Of a stretch of 64,000 nucleotides of DNA, positions 1 to 8,700 are shown in pieces. Position numbers and translations under genes: made by a program. Under the pieces are notes generated by a model. The model saw only the letters and a list, made by a program, of their open reading frames with translations. It was not told where the DNA came from and made no database searches. The DNA is taken from positions 186,001-250,000 of the forward strand of contig NZ_JAEKJA010000001.1 of the NCBI RefSeq assembly GCF_016411865.1, written 5' to 3'. Position 1 is the stretch's first letter. Each line of letters begins with the position of its first letter. Source of the DNA: Acuticoccus mangrovi. GTDB taxonomy: Bacteria > Pseudomonadota > Alphaproteobacteria > Rhizobiales > Amorphaceae.

Positions 1-606
1 CTCGTCGGCTTCGGCGATGCGCGCCTCGTCGGGCTTCTGGCCCTCGGTCTGCTCCATGATGATGGCGGTGAGGCTCGGCAGCTCCGAGCGATCCTGCCGG
101 CTCGCCGGGTCCCACAGCTTGGAGCGGCGGAAGGCCTTGGCGCAATGGAGGAAGATTTCGTCGATCGCCACCACGATGGCGAGGGTCGGGGTGCGCCCGC
201 GCATCGCCATCGTGGCGAGCAGCGAGGGCGCGGTGGTGAGCCTCGCCCGCCCGTTGATGCGCAGCGTGTCGTCGAACCCCGGCACCATGAAGAGAAGCCC
301 CACCGCGGGGTTCGCGAGGATGTTGGTCATGGTGTCGAGCCGGTTGTTGCCCGGCCGGTCGGGGATCGCGATGGTCGCGTCGTCGAGCACCTTGACGAAG
401 CCTGGCGGATCACCGCGCGGGCTGACGTCGGCCCGCCCATCGGCGCCTTGGGTGCCGATGGTGAGGAAGGGGGTGCGGGCGATGAAGGCGCGGTCGTTGC
501 GGTCGAGCCGCGTATGGGCCTTGGCGACCGCGAGCGGGCTCGTCGCGCCGAAATGGCCGCGCAGGCTCGCTTCGTCGTGGATGGCATGGGCGGTGATCTC
601 GTCCAC
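1..606 (-). CDS. PPOX-type FMN flavoprotein (pyridoxamine 5'-phosphate oxidase family), C-terminus cut off
   Basis: The reading frame enters from the left edge of the window, so the C-terminus is missing and about 202 codons are visible. The protein has the split-barrel flavoprotein pattern: FLTIGTQGADGRADVSPRGD near residue 45-65, then a stretch ending IPDRPGNNRLDT and ILANPAVGLLFMVPG, which match the MSMEG_1061-like PPOX subgroup. Members bind FMN or F420 and reduce small molecules; the substrate is unknown here. Two GTG codons in tandem (609 and 606) could start it. The downstream one sits six bases after GGAG and is chosen. It reads away from the neighbouring tRNA-Gly. Confidence 0.82.
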   Translation of the reverse strand, partial: MDEITAHAIHDEASLRGHFGATSPLAVAKAHTRLDRNDRAFIARTPFLTIGTQGADGRADVSPRGDPPGFVKVLDDATIAIPDRPGNNRLDTMTNILANPAVGLLFMVPGFDDTLRINGRARLTTAPSLLATMAMRGRTPTLAIVVAIDEIFLHCAKAFRRSKLWDPASRQDRSELPSLTAIIMEQTEGQKPDEARIAEADE

Positions 607-639
607 CACTGTCTCCTTCCGGGGTTGGCCGCCGGCGTC

Positions 640-668
640 TGGACGGGCCGGTCGCGACAGAGTATCTG
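640..668 (+). promoter_or_regulatory. Candidate sigma70 promoter of tRNA-Gly
   Basis: TGGACG at 640-645 and TATCTG at 663-668 are separated by 17 bases, ending ten bases before the tRNA. The -35 box departs from TTGAC at its second base, so this is a plausible rather than strong call. Confidence 0.35.
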
Positions 669-678
669 GTGGGGCCGC

Positions 679-752
679 GCGGGTGTAGCTCAATGGTAGA
701 GCAGCAGCCTTCCAAGCTGACGACGAGGGTTCGATTCCCTTCACCCGCTCCA
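679..752 (+). tRNA. tRNA-Gly (anticodon TCC)
   Basis: A 74-base cloverleaf with encoded CCA. The acceptor strands GCGGGTG and CACCCGC pair fully, the T arm holds GGTTCGATTCC, and the anticodon loop CTTCCAA gives anticodon TCC at 711-713, reading GGA/GGG glycine codons. The anticodon stem has one mismatch at its outer pair. Confidence 0.95.
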
Positions 753-799
753 TCCCGCGCACCGCATCCCTCGACCATCCCGCCCTGCGCGGCGCCTGA

Positions 800-2005
800 T
801 CATCGGGCCGGCGTGACGCGGACGAGGGCGCCGTTGTCGGCGTCGGTCAGGATCATCACCGCACCGTCGGAGGCGACGGCGACGTCGCGGACCCGGCCGA
901 TCCCTTCAAGGTAGCGCGCTTCGCCCGTGACGCGGCCGCCGTCGAGGACGAGCCGCACCAGCGACCCGGACAGCCCGCCGACGAGAAGGCTGCCCCGCCA
1001 GTCGGCAAAAAGCGGCCCGTCGTAGAAGACCATGCCGCTCGGCGCGATCACCGGGTCCCAATAGTAGACCGGCTGCTCCATCCCCGGGTGGGCGGTGATC
1101 CCCGCGCCGATCGGCCGCCCGCTATAGTCCTCGCCGTAGGTGATCACCGGCCAGCCGTAGTTGCGGCCGGGCTCTGGACGATTGAGCTCGTCGCCGCCGC
1201 GCGGGCCGTGCTCCACGGTCCACAGCGCTCCGTCGGGGCCGAGGGTGGCGGCCTGGAGGTTGCGGTGACCGTAGGACCAGATCTCGGGGAGCCCGCCGGG
1301 GATGGTGGGGTTGCCCTCGGCGGGGCCGCCGTCCGGGGCGATGCGCAGCACCTTGCCGAGGTGGGTGGCAACGTCCTGGGCGAGCTGGCGCGGCTCGGGG
1401 AGGGAGCGCTCACCCGTCGTGACGAAGAGCGCGCCGGCGTCGTCGAACACCAGGCGCGAGCCGAAGTGGCGGGTCGAGGCCCAGGCGGGCTGCTGGCGGA
1501 AGATCACCGCGACGTCCTCCATGGTGCGGCCGTCGGGGGAGAGGAGTCCGGTCGCGACGGCGGTGCCGTTGCGACCCCCGCCGCGAGGCTCCGCATAGCT
1601 CCACCAGACGCGGCGCGTGGCGGAGAAGTCGTCCTTCACCGCGACGTCGAGCAGGCCACCCTGGCCGCGGGCGTCGACCTCCGGAAGGCCATCGATCGGC
1701 GCCGACAAAGTGCCGCCGGGGCCGACGAGCCGCATCCGCCCCGGTCGCTCGGTCACGAGGATGCCCCCGCCGGGAAGCTCGGCCATCCCCCAGGGATGCT
1801 CCAGCCCGTCGACCACCACCTCGGTGGCGAGGGCGACGGAGTCGGCGATGATCGGGGCGCGCGTCTGGCCGGCGAAGGCGGGGCGCTGATCGGGGCTGTT
1901 GGGCGGGGCGGCGTTGAAGTCCTGCGCCGAGGCGGCGGTGGCGCAGGCGGCGAAGAGGCCGGCGAGGGCGAGGCGCGGCGGCCTCGGATGGGCTGTTCGT
2001 GTCAT
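800..2005 (-). CDS. Periplasmic PQQ-dependent sugar (aldose) dehydrogenase, YliI/Asd type
   Basis: A six-bladed beta-propeller soluble sugar dehydrogenase that oxidises aldoses to lactones with PQQ. Family signatures in order are HPWGMAELPGG, RGQGGLLDVA, IWSYGHRNLQA and EHGPRGGDELN followed by GRNYGWP. The N-terminus is a signal peptide ending ATAASAQ, so it acts in the periplasm. About 401 residues is normal for the family. The chosen ATG begins the signal peptide (MTRTAHPRPP); ATGs further upstream would only add a non-signal extension, and no strong ribosome site decides between them. It lies downstream of the CoA-transferase with about 145 bases between, so it may be the tail of the sugar operon or independent. 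The substrate is not known. Confidence 0.85.
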   Translation of the reverse strand: MTRTAHPRPPRLALAGLFAACATAASAQDFNAAPPNSPDQRPAFAGQTRAPIIADSVALATEVVVDGLEHPWGMAELPGGGILVTERPGRMRLVGPGGTLSAPIDGLPEVDARGQGGLLDVAVKDDFSATRRVWWSYAEPRGGGRNGTAVATGLLSPDGRTMEDVAVIFRQQPAWASTRHFGSRLVFDDAGALFVTTGERSLPEPRQLAQDVATHLGKVLRIAPDGGPAEGNPTIPGGLPEIWSYGHRNLQAATLGPDGALWTVEHGPRGGDELNRPEPGRNYGWPVITYGEDYSGRPIGAGITAHPGMEQPVYYWDPVIAPSGMVFYDGPLFADWRGSLLVGGLSGSLVRLVLDGGRVTGEARYLEGIGRVRDVAVASDGAVMILTDADNGALVRVTPAR

Positions 2006-2149
2006 CGAAGCGGTCCGTCTCATCTCGTGGCGCGTCACATGGTGGGGCGGAGTGGGGCGGGGGGCGCCCATGACGTGCCATATGGGAGGTGGACGGGATC
2101 ACGCCGGGGGCTTGCTTCGATGCGCCGCATCGGGCCGGGCGACCGCGCC

Positions 2150-3256
2150 TCAGTCGTCGGCCGGGGCCGCGGTCGAGGGAAAGGGGGCGGGGCCGGTCGG
2201 GGCGGCAAGGGCCGGTGCGAGCGGAACGGGCAGCGCGGGGAGACGCCCGGCCGGCCCAAGAATCTCGGCGTCGAAGAGGTGGCGGGAGGCGACGTGCGGT
2301 TCGGCCATCGCCTCGCCGAACGTCGCGACGATGCTGCAGCACACGTCCTCACCTTCGAACAGCCTCTGCCAGTGGTGCGACGGCGCGCTGGCCATGATCC
2401 CGGCAACGGCGCGGATGGTCGCAGCGGGATCGCGGCCATCGTCGCGAAGCGGCGGCGGGAGGCCGATGAGCTCGGCGAAGCGCTCCCAGAATTTCTGCTC
2501 CAGCGGGGCGGCGGCGAGGAAGCGGTCGTCGGCGGTACGGTAGATCTGGTAGCGCGGCGAGCCGCCGGTGAAGATCTCGCCTCCGGGAGTCGGGTCGCGC
2601 CCATCGGCCGCCCGCGTCGCGATCGCCCAGAAGGCGAAGGTGAAGAGGTTGTCGCTCATCGCGACGTCGAGGAAGGCGCCGGTGCCGGTGCGTTCGGCAA
2701 GGCGCAGCGCGAGGAGGATGTTGAGGACGGCGGGCAGCGAGCCGCCGCCGATGTCGGCGGTGAGCACCGGGGGCATCGCCGGCGCGCCGTCGCCGCGGTC
2801 CGTCAGGCCGAGCAGTCCGGTTTCGGCCATATAGTTGAGGTCGTGGCCGGCGCGCTGCGCCTTCGGCCCGGTCTGGCCGTAGCCCGTGATGGCGCAGACG
2901 ACGAGACGCGGATTGACGGCGTGGAGCCGCTCCCGGCCGAGCCCGAGCCGCGCCATGACGCCGGGGCGGAATTGTTCCACCAGAACGTCGAACTCCGGCA
3001 GCATCGCGAGGAGCCGGTCCCGGTCCGCCTCCGTCTTGAGGTCGAGGACGAGGCTCGTCTTGCCGCGGTTGAGGAGGGCGAAGAGGGCACCGTCGCCGCC
3101 CCAAAGCGGCGGATAGTGGCGCATGTCGTCGCCGCCCGGCCGCTCGATCTTCACCACCTTGGCGCCCGCCTCGGCAAGGATCAGCGTGGCGAGCGGCCCC
3201 GGCAGCAGCGTCGTGAGGTCGAGCACGCGGACGCCGTCGAGGGGGCGGGCAGGCAT
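2150..3256 (-). CDS. CaiB/BaiF family CoA-transferase
   Basis: A class III CoA-transferase that moves CoA between carboxylic acids. It starts PARPLDGVRVLDLTTLLPGP, typical of the family, and carries the presumed catalytic aspartate in AGHDLNYMAETGLLGL. At 368 residues it is near full length. GAGGAG lies eight bases before the ATG at 3256; an ATG two codons upstream is too close to it. It is the last gene of the leftward operon, 108 bases after the Gfo/Idh/MocA gene. It may activate an acid product of the pathway as a CoA thioester; that is inference. Confidence 0.85.
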   Translation of the reverse strand: MPARPLDGVRVLDLTTLLPGPLATLILAEAGAKVVKIERPGGDDMRHYPPLWGGDGALFALLNRGKTSLVLDLKTEADRDRLLAMLPEFDVLVEQFRPGVMARLGLGRERLHAVNPRLVVCAITGYGQTGPKAQRAGHDLNYMAETGLLGLTDRGDGAPAMPPVLTADIGGGSLPAVLNILLALRLAERTGTGAFLDVAMSDNLFTFAFWAIATRAADGRDPTPGGEIFTGGSPRYQIYRTADDRFLAAAPLEQKFWERFAELIGLPPPLRDDGRDPAATIRAVAGIMASAPSHHWQRLFEGEDVCCSIVATFGEAMAEPHVASRHLFDAEILGPAGRLPALPVPLAPALAAPTGPAPFPSTAAPADD

Positions 3257-3364
3257 CGGCATGTCTCCTCGAAGGGGGCGGGGCGAAGGGCTCGGGTCGG
3301 CGACAGTTGGCCATGCCGCGCGCGGCTTCGGCAAGAGCGCCCGTCCTCGTGCGGCCGGGCGGCG

Positions 3365-4336
3365 TCAGGCGGCGAGCTGGTAGATCCGCTCGACGTGGCG
3401 CAGCGTTTGGAGGCCCGCTTCGGCCGGCGTCTCGAACGGAGCGCCCGTCGCCACGCAGTCGGCGAAGTGCTGGAGGGCGGCGGTGTAGCTCGCCTGATAC
3501 CCGACGACAGGGTCGACCGCGAACAGCCGGTCAGGGCCGATCGCGAAGGTCCATCCGTCGACCGTCGCTCGCGTCGGCCCGAACAGGGTGAGGCGGTCGC
3601 GCGGCATCGGCGGCGCATGGGGGCGGCAGAGGTCGCCGACGAGCTCGCCCGTGAGGCCCCCGGCACTGAGGCTGATCACGGCGAGGTCCTCGCCCGCGAC
3701 CCGATCGCAGCGGCGGGCGGTCCGCGCCGCGTCGATGGTGAGCGGGCCGAACAGGAATTCCAGCGTGTCGAGGTGGTGGATGAGGAGCTCGAGCACGACG
3801 AGGCGCGGCATGGTGGTGAAGAAGGGCTGGCGGGCGAGGGCGGGCAAGGCGCCCGTCGCATCGGGAAGCAGGCCGGCGCTCGCGACGTCGAAATGGAAGT
3901 GCGTCGGCCGCCAGAGCGTGCCGCGGCGCAACGCGGCGGCGAGCGAGCGGTAGGGGCCACGCCAGCGCCAGTTCTCGTGCACCATCACCCGCGCGTCGGG
4001 CGGGAGCGCATCGATCAGCGCGGCCGCCGCCGCGGCGGTCTCGGCGAGGGGCTTTTGGCAGAGCACCGGCAGCCCCGCCGCCGTCGCCTCGAGGACGAGC
4101 GGGGCGTGGGTGGCGACCGGCGTCGCGAGGTCGACAGCGTCGACCGCGACCCCGCCGAGCATTTCGGCGAGCGAAGGGAAGGTCGGTACGCCCGCCGCGG
4201 CGGCACGGGCGCGCGCGGCGTCGGGGCTCGGATCGGCGATCGCCACGAGCCGGGCGCCGCGGCAGGCCGCCCAGCCGGCGACGTGGTGGGCCGACACCAT
4301 GCCGGCCCCGACGAGACCCACCCGAAGCTCAGTCAT
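3365..4336 (-). CDS. Gfo/Idh/MocA family NAD(P)-dependent oxidoreductase
   Basis: An oxidoreductase acting on sugars, inositols or sugar acids. The Rossmann motif GLVGAGMVSAHH is at the N-terminus (residues about 6-17) and the substrate domain includes VMVHENWRWRGPY. The family's usual EKP motif reads QKP here (LPVLCQKPLAE), a small deviation that keeps the key lysine. About 323 residues is usual. The ATG overlaps the stop of the upstream amidohydrolase in ATGACTGA, so the two are translationally coupled. Confidence 0.85.
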   Translation of the reverse strand: MTELRVGLVGAGMVSAHHVAGWAACRGARLVAIADPSPDAARARAAAAGVPTFPSLAEMLGGVAVDAVDLATPVATHAPLVLEATAAGLPVLCQKPLAETAAAAAALIDALPPDARVMVHENWRWRGPYRSLAAALRRGTLWRPTHFHFDVASAGLLPDATGALPALARQPFFTTMPRLVVLELLIHHLDTLEFLFGPLTIDAARTARRCDRVAGEDLAVISLSAGGLTGELVGDLCRPHAPPMPRDRLTLFGPTRATVDGWTFAIGPDRLFAVDPVVGYQASYTAALQHFADCVATGAPFETPAEAGLQTLRHVERIYQLAA

Positions 4337-5096
4337 CGAAGCCGAAGAGGCGGGCGGCGGTGCGGGTGGCGACGTCCATGTCGAGAACGGCACGGCCGAA
4401 TGCGACGACCTCGGCGTAGGTCGGGCGGGTGCCGGCGTTGATGAACGGATAGTCCGAGCCCCAGAGCCGCCGCGCCGGCGGGAAGGCGGCGACGAGATCG
4501 GTGAGGGAGGGGCTCGGGGCGCCGCCCGCGATCGCGCCCGCCACGCGGAAGGGGGCGGAGACCTTGAGGTAAGTTTCGGGGCGGGCGGCGAGCGCCTTCA
4601 CCTCGTCGGCGCCGCCGGGCACGGTGAGGTCGACGCGGCCGAGATGGTCGAGCACGACCGGCCCGTCGCCGAGCGCATCGACGAGGGCGGGGAGGGCATC
4701 CGGCCTCGCCTGGAGGATCACCACCTTTCCCTCGCGCAGCGCGATGCGCCCGGCGGCTGCGGCGCTCTCGGCCGCCTGGCCGCGAAAGTCGGCGAGGTTG
4801 AGGCGCAGGCCCGCGACGCCGGGGCGCCGGCAGAGCCTCGCCACGTCGCCGGGCTCGGCCATCACGACGGCGCGGAACCGGGTCGGCCGACGATCGACCT
4901 CGGCGAGGAGGGCGGTGTTGTCGGTGCCGTAGACGGTCGGCTGCACGGCGATCGCCCGCTCGACCCCGTGTGCGGCGAGGACGGCGAGGACGTCGGCCGC
5001 CGTCGCGCTCTCGTGTGGGGCGGGGACGTAGCCCTTGCTCGCCAAAGGGTAGGGGAAGCGGGCGGGATCGAGGATATGGAGATGGGTGTCGATCAC
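4329..5096 (-). CDS. Amidohydrolase family protein, lactonase-like (2-pyrone-4,6-dicarboxylate hydrolase type)
   Basis: A metal-dependent TIM-barrel hydrolase. VIDTHLHILDP supplies the HxH metal site at the N-terminus; later motifs are GLRLNLADF, VVLDHLGRVD and LWGSDYPF, whose aspartate is the usual catalytic residue. Relatives open lactones of sugar acids or pyrone dicarboxylate. The GTG start is chosen because it precedes the barrel directly and makes a GTGA overlap with the upstream dehydrogenase stop. About 255 residues. Its place next to a Gfo/Idh/MocA dehydrogenase suggests it hydrolyses the lactone that enzyme makes. Confidence 0.83.
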   Translation of the reverse strand: MIDTHLHILDPARFPYPLASKGYVPAPHESATAADVLAVLAAHGVERAIAVQPTVYGTDNTALLAEVDRRPTRFRAVVMAEPGDVARLCRRPGVAGLRLNLADFRGQAAESAAAAGRIALREGKVVILQARPDALPALVDALGDGPVVLDHLGRVDLTVPGGADEVKALAARPETYLKVSAPFRVAGAIAGGAPSPSLTDLVAAFPPARRLWGSDYPFINAGTRPTYAEVVAFGRAVLDMDVATRTAARLFGFDD

Positions 5097-6061
5097 GCCG
5101 TCGCGAGGTCCACTTCGTTGGCGAGCGGCTCGCCGTTGCGGAAGCGCTCGAGGTTGAGGAACACCGCGGCCATCTTGTGGCTGAGAGCGTCGCGCGTGCC
5201 GGCCGAGATGTGCGGCGTCAGGACGACGTTGGGCAGCGCGCAATAGGGATGGTCGGGGCCGATGGGCTCGCCCTCGAACACGTCGAGACCCGCGGCGAGG
5301 ATGCGCTTTTCAGCGAGCGCGGCGGCAAGAGCGGCGTCGTCCACCACGCCGCCGCGTGCGGTGTTGACGAGGATCGCGGAGGGCTTCATCCGGGCGATGA
5401 AGGCGGCATCCACCAGATGGCGCGTCGCCTCGGTGAGGGGGACGTGGATCGAGATCAAGTCGGCGTTTCCGGCGATCCAGTCGAGCGGGCGGCGCTCGGC
5501 GCCATGCGCCGCATCGTCGGCGACGCCGGGGTCGTGAAACACGGTGCGGGTGCCGAAAGCGGCGAAGCGGCGCGCCGCCTCCCGGCCGATGCGGCCGAAG
5601 CCCACGAAGCCCACCGTCTTGCCGTAGAGCTCCAGCGAGACGGGGCGAAGGGCGTTGACGTGCCAGTGCCCGCGCCGCAGCTCGGCATCGGCGAAGGTGA
5701 CCCGCCGGGCCGCGGCGAGGGCGAGGAGCACCGCATGCTCGGCGACGCCGATGGTGGTGCCCTCGGGCGTCAGGGCGAGCCGCAGCCCCCGCGCCCGGGC
5801 CGCCGCGAGGTCCACCGTGTCGTGATAGCCGACGCCCTGGTGATGGATGAGGCGCAGCCGGTCCCCCGCGGCGATGGTCGGGCCGGTGAGCGGCTTGGCG
5901 GCGACGATCGCGACGTCGCAGCCGGCGACCTTGTCGCGCCGCTCCGCGTCCTCGTCGGTGTCGAGCGTCACGAGGGTCATGTCCGCGGCCATCTTGCTGC
6001 GGATCATCGCGTACATCTCGGGCGTGCCGAGGGAGTTGTAGAAGACCTTGAGCGGCGTCAT
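5093..6061 (-). CDS. D-isomer-specific 2-hydroxyacid dehydrogenase, NAD-dependent
   Basis: It reduces 2-keto acids (or oxidises 2-hydroxy acids). The NAD motif GFVGFGRIGREAARRF is near residue 149, the catalytic arginine is in ILVNTARGG, and the catalytic histidine is in LTPHISAGTRDA. At 322 residues it is normal length. It starts five bases after the RraA-like gene stop. Candidate reactions in this operon are reduction of glyoxylate, hydroxypyruvate or a related aldolase product; the substrate cannot be read from sequence. Confidence 0.88.
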   Translation of the reverse strand: MTPLKVFYNSLGTPEMYAMIRSKMAADMTLVTLDTDEDAERRDKVAGCDVAIVAAKPLTGPTIAAGDRLRLIHHQGVGYHDTVDLAAARARGLRLALTPEGTTIGVAEHAVLLALAAARRVTFADAELRRGHWHVNALRPVSLELYGKTVGFVGFGRIGREAARRFAAFGTRTVFHDPGVADDAAHGAERRPLDWIAGNADLISIHVPLTEATRHLVDAAFIARMKPSAILVNTARGGVVDDAALAAALAEKRILAAGLDVFEGEPIGPDHPYCALPNVVLTPHISAGTRDALSHKMAAVFLNLERFRNGEPLANEVDLATA

Positions 6062-6065
6062 GGGC

Positions 6066-6755
6066 TCAGTCGGCGTCGACGAACGTGAAGAGGTCGTCGA
6101 GCGACATCTCGGCGAGCCAGTCGGGAGCCGTGGCGCCGCCCTTGGCGTTCGCCTCCATGGCGGCCTCCTTCCGGCGCACCACCGCGAGCGCCGCCTTCGC
6201 CTCGGCGATGCGGGCGCCGGGGATCACCACCACCCCGTCCTCGTCGCCGCACACGATGTCGCCGGCCGCGACGGCGACGCCTCCCGCGATGATCGGCAGG
6301 CCGACGGCCCCGGGTCCGTTCTTCTGCGGCGAGTTGGGGCTGACGCCGGCGCTGAACACCGGGATGCCCGCCTCGTCGATGCCGGTGATGTCGCGCACCA
6401 TGCCGTCGGTCACGATGGCGGCGACGCCGGCATTCTTGGCGATGGTCACGAGGATGTCGCCGGCGACGGAGTGGGCGTCGTGGCCGCCGGTCGCGATCAC
6501 CATCACGTCGCCGGCCTTGGCGAGGCGCATCGCCGCCCACGGGGCGAGGTTGTCGCGCGGCCCGGCGTCGACGGTGAGGGCGGGGCCGCAGAAGCGGTCG
6601 AGACCGGTGACGGGCTTGATGGTGTGCACCATCGCGCCGCTGCGCCCCAGCGCGTCGACGATATTGCCGACGGGCGCGTCGGCAAAGGCGTCGACATCCT
6701 CGTCGCTGGCGCGGGCGATCACTCGTGCGGCCTTCAGCACGCTGGCGTAGCTCAT
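6066..6755 (-). CDS. RraA-like / 4-hydroxy-4-methyl-2-oxoglutarate aldolase family protein
   Basis: A 229-residue member of the RraA/HMG-aldolase fold. The core AGDILVTIAKNAGVAAIVTDGMVRDI carries the conserved DGxxRD metal/pyruvate motif, and GDVVC-like CGDEDGVVVIPG follows. In a catabolic operon such a protein is more likely an aldolase or oxaloacetate decarboxylase releasing pyruvate than the RNase E inhibitor RraA. Its ATG overlaps the ABC ATPase stop in ATGA, showing tight coupling to the transporter. Confidence 0.83.
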   Translation of the reverse strand: MSYASVLKAARVIARASDEDVDAFADAPVGNIVDALGRSGAMVHTIKPVTGLDRFCGPALTVDAGPRDNLAPWAAMRLAKAGDVMVIATGGHDAHSVAGDILVTIAKNAGVAAIVTDGMVRDITGIDEAGIPVFSAGVSPNSPQKNGPGAVGLPIIAGGVAVAAGDIVCGDEDGVVVIPGARIAEAKAALAVVRRKEAAMEANAKGGATAPDWLAEMSLDDLFTFVDAD

Positions 6756-7828
6756 GTCATTGCCTCTTCGGGAAGCCGGATCGCCTCGCCCGTCGCCGCA
6801 TCGAAGAGGCGGATCATGCCGGGGTCGGCGCGGAGGTGGATCGGCTCGTCGAGACGGGCCGAGGGGACGCGGGGGCCGCGCACGATGACGGTGCTATCGC
6901 CGCGGTCGACGTGAATGAGGGTCTCCGCGCCGAGCGGCTCCAGCGAGGCGACGCGGCCGGAGATCACCGCCGCCCGCGCGTCGTCGGTGGGGGTGAGGTC
7001 CTCCGGGCGGATGCCGAAGAGGACGTCGCCCTCGGCCGCGACGGCCGCGACCCGCCGACCGCCGAGGAGCACGGCGCCGCCATCCGCCGTCGCCGGCATC
7101 AGGTTCATCGGCGGATTGCCGAGGAAGGCGGCGACGAAGGCGTTGGCCGGGTTGAGGTAGACCTCCATCGGCGTGCCGATCTGGGCGACGCGGCCGTGCT
7201 CCATGATGCAGACGCGGTCGCCCATCGTCATCGCCTCCACCTGATCGTGGGTGACGTAGATCATGGTGGCGGAGAGCTCGCGATGCAGGCGGACGAGCTC
7301 GGCGCGCGTCGAGACGCGCAGCGCCGCATCGAGGTTCGACAGCGGCTCGTCGAACAGGAACACCTTCGGGTCGCGCACGATGGCGCGGCCGAGGGCGACG
7401 CGCTGGCGCTGGCCGCCGGAAAGGGCGTGCGGCTTGCGGTCGAGATAGGCGGTGAGGCCGATCGAGGCGGCGACCTCCTCCACGCGCTGGCGCACCAGAC
7501 GCCGGTTGGTGTGCCGCCGCTTCAGGCCGAAGCCGAGATTGTCGCGCACGCTCATGTGCGGATAGAGCGCGTAGGACTGGAACACCATGGCGATGTCGCG
7601 GTTCTTCGCCGGCACAGCGTTCATCAGCTGATGGTCGATGGCGAGGCGGCCGGAGGTGATGCTCTCGAGCCCCGCGACCATGCGCAGCGTGGTGGACTTG
7701 CCGCAGCCCGAGGGTCCGAGCAGCACCATGAACTCGCCGTCCTCCACGGTGAAGGAGACGTCGTCGACGGCGGGCGCGCCGCCGCTCTCGTAGTGCTTGA
7801 CGATGTTCTGAAGGGTGACGACGGCCAT
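6752..7828 (-). CDS. Carbohydrate ABC transporter ATP-binding protein (UgpC/MalK type)
   Basis: The cytoplasmic ATPase that powers the two adjacent permeases. It has Walker A GPSGCGKST, signature LSGGQRQRVALGRA, Walker B VFLFDEPLSNLDA and the switch histidine in VTHDQVEAM, then a C-terminal OB/TOBE region typical of the CUT1 sugar family. About 358 residues. The ATG at 7828 is preferred; a GTG two codons upstream would overlap the permease stop as GTGA and is also possible. Confidence 0.95.
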   Translation of the reverse strand: MAVVTLQNIVKHYESGGAPAVDDVSFTVEDGEFMVLLGPSGCGKSTTLRMVAGLESITSGRLAIDHQLMNAVPAKNRDIAMVFQSYALYPHMSVRDNLGFGLKRRHTNRRLVRQRVEEVAASIGLTAYLDRKPHALSGGQRQRVALGRAIVRDPKVFLFDEPLSNLDAALRVSTRAELVRLHRELSATMIYVTHDQVEAMTMGDRVCIMEHGRVAQIGTPMEVYLNPANAFVAAFLGNPPMNLMPATADGGAVLLGGRRVAAVAAEGDVLFGIRPEDLTPTDDARAAVISGRVASLEPLGAETLIHVDRGDSTVIVRGPRVPSARLDEPIHLRADPGMIRLFDAATGEAIRLPEEAMT

Positions 7829-7830
7829 GT

Positions 7831-8700
7831 TCACTTCACCGCGCCGGCGGTCATCCCCTGGATGAGCCGCTCGGAAAAGAAGACGTAGATGAGGACGACG
7901 GGAACGATGGCGATCATGAGGCCGGTGGCGATCATGCCGACGTCCTCGAGTTGATCGCCCATGAAGCGCAGCACGCCGAGGGGCAGGGTGCGCTTATCGT
8001 CGTCGGTGATGAGCACCACGGCGTAGAGGAACTCGTTCCACAGCAGGATGGTATTGAGGATGATCGTGGTGGAGATCGCCGGCAGCGCCACCGGCAGCGA
8101 GATCTTCCAGAAGATCGCCCACTCCGAATAGCCGTCGATCCGCGCCGCGTCGAAGAGGTCGCCGGGGATGCGGGCGAAGAAGGCCTCCAGGATGTAGATC
8201 GTGATCGGCAGCTGGATCGCGACGTAGACAAGGACGAGGCCGATCCGCGAGTTGTAGAGGCCGTAGTCCACCATCAGCTGGAAGAGGCCGATCACCGTCA
8301 CCTGTGGCGGGAAGATGATGGTGGAGAAGATGAGGAAGTAGACCACCCCCTTCAGCGGAAAGCGGTAGCGGGCGAAGCAGTGCGCCGCCATGCCGCCGAC
8401 AACCGTGAGGATCGCCACCGCCGCGAGCACCACGGCGGCGGAGTTGAAGAAGTAGGTGTCGTAGTTGCTCTCGGTCCAGGCGACGGCGAACTTCTCGAAG
8501 TGCATCGGCCAGGGGAAGGCGTAGTGGTCGGCGTTGATCTCGGTGGTGGTGCGCAGGCTCATCGAGGCGACCCACACGAAGGGGCCGGCGGCGAAGGCCG
8601 TGTAGAGGGCGATGAAGAGGATCAGCGCCGCCGAGCGCAGCGCCGCGGTGGATATGCGCGGCCGGCTCGCGACGGCCGTCCTGTCGGATGCGAACGCCAT
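7831..8700 (-). CDS. Carbohydrate ABC transporter permease (inner-domain, MalG-like)
   Basis: An inner-membrane permease with about six transmembrane segments, the first at residues 20-40 (LILFIALYTAFAAGPFVWVA). The cytoplasmic loop that docks the ATPase is present as DLFDAARIDGYSEWAIFWKI followed by LPVALP, the EAA motif of the CUT1 family. 289 residues is usual for MalG-type proteins. Its ATG shares one base with the preceding permease stop (TGATG). Confidence 0.93.
   Translation of the reverse strand: MAFASDRTAVASRPRISTAALRSAALILFIALYTAFAAGPFVWVASMSLRTTTEINADHYAFPWPMHFEKFAVAWTESNYDTYFFNSAAVVLAAVAILTVVGGMAAHCFARYRFPLKGVVYFLIFSTIIFPPQVTVIGLFQLMVDYGLYNSRIGLVLVYVAIQLPITIYILEAFFARIPGDLFDAARIDGYSEWAIFWKISLPVALPAISTTIILNTILLWNEFLYAVVLITDDDKRTLPLGVLRFMGDQLEDVGMIATGLMIAIVPVVLIYVFFSERLIQGMTAGAVK

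Noticed and set aside
1088-4441. 1117-codon plus-strand frame across the catabolic genes
   Set aside because: Runs opposite three clear minus-strand enzymes; Arg/Gly-rich, low-complexity translation.
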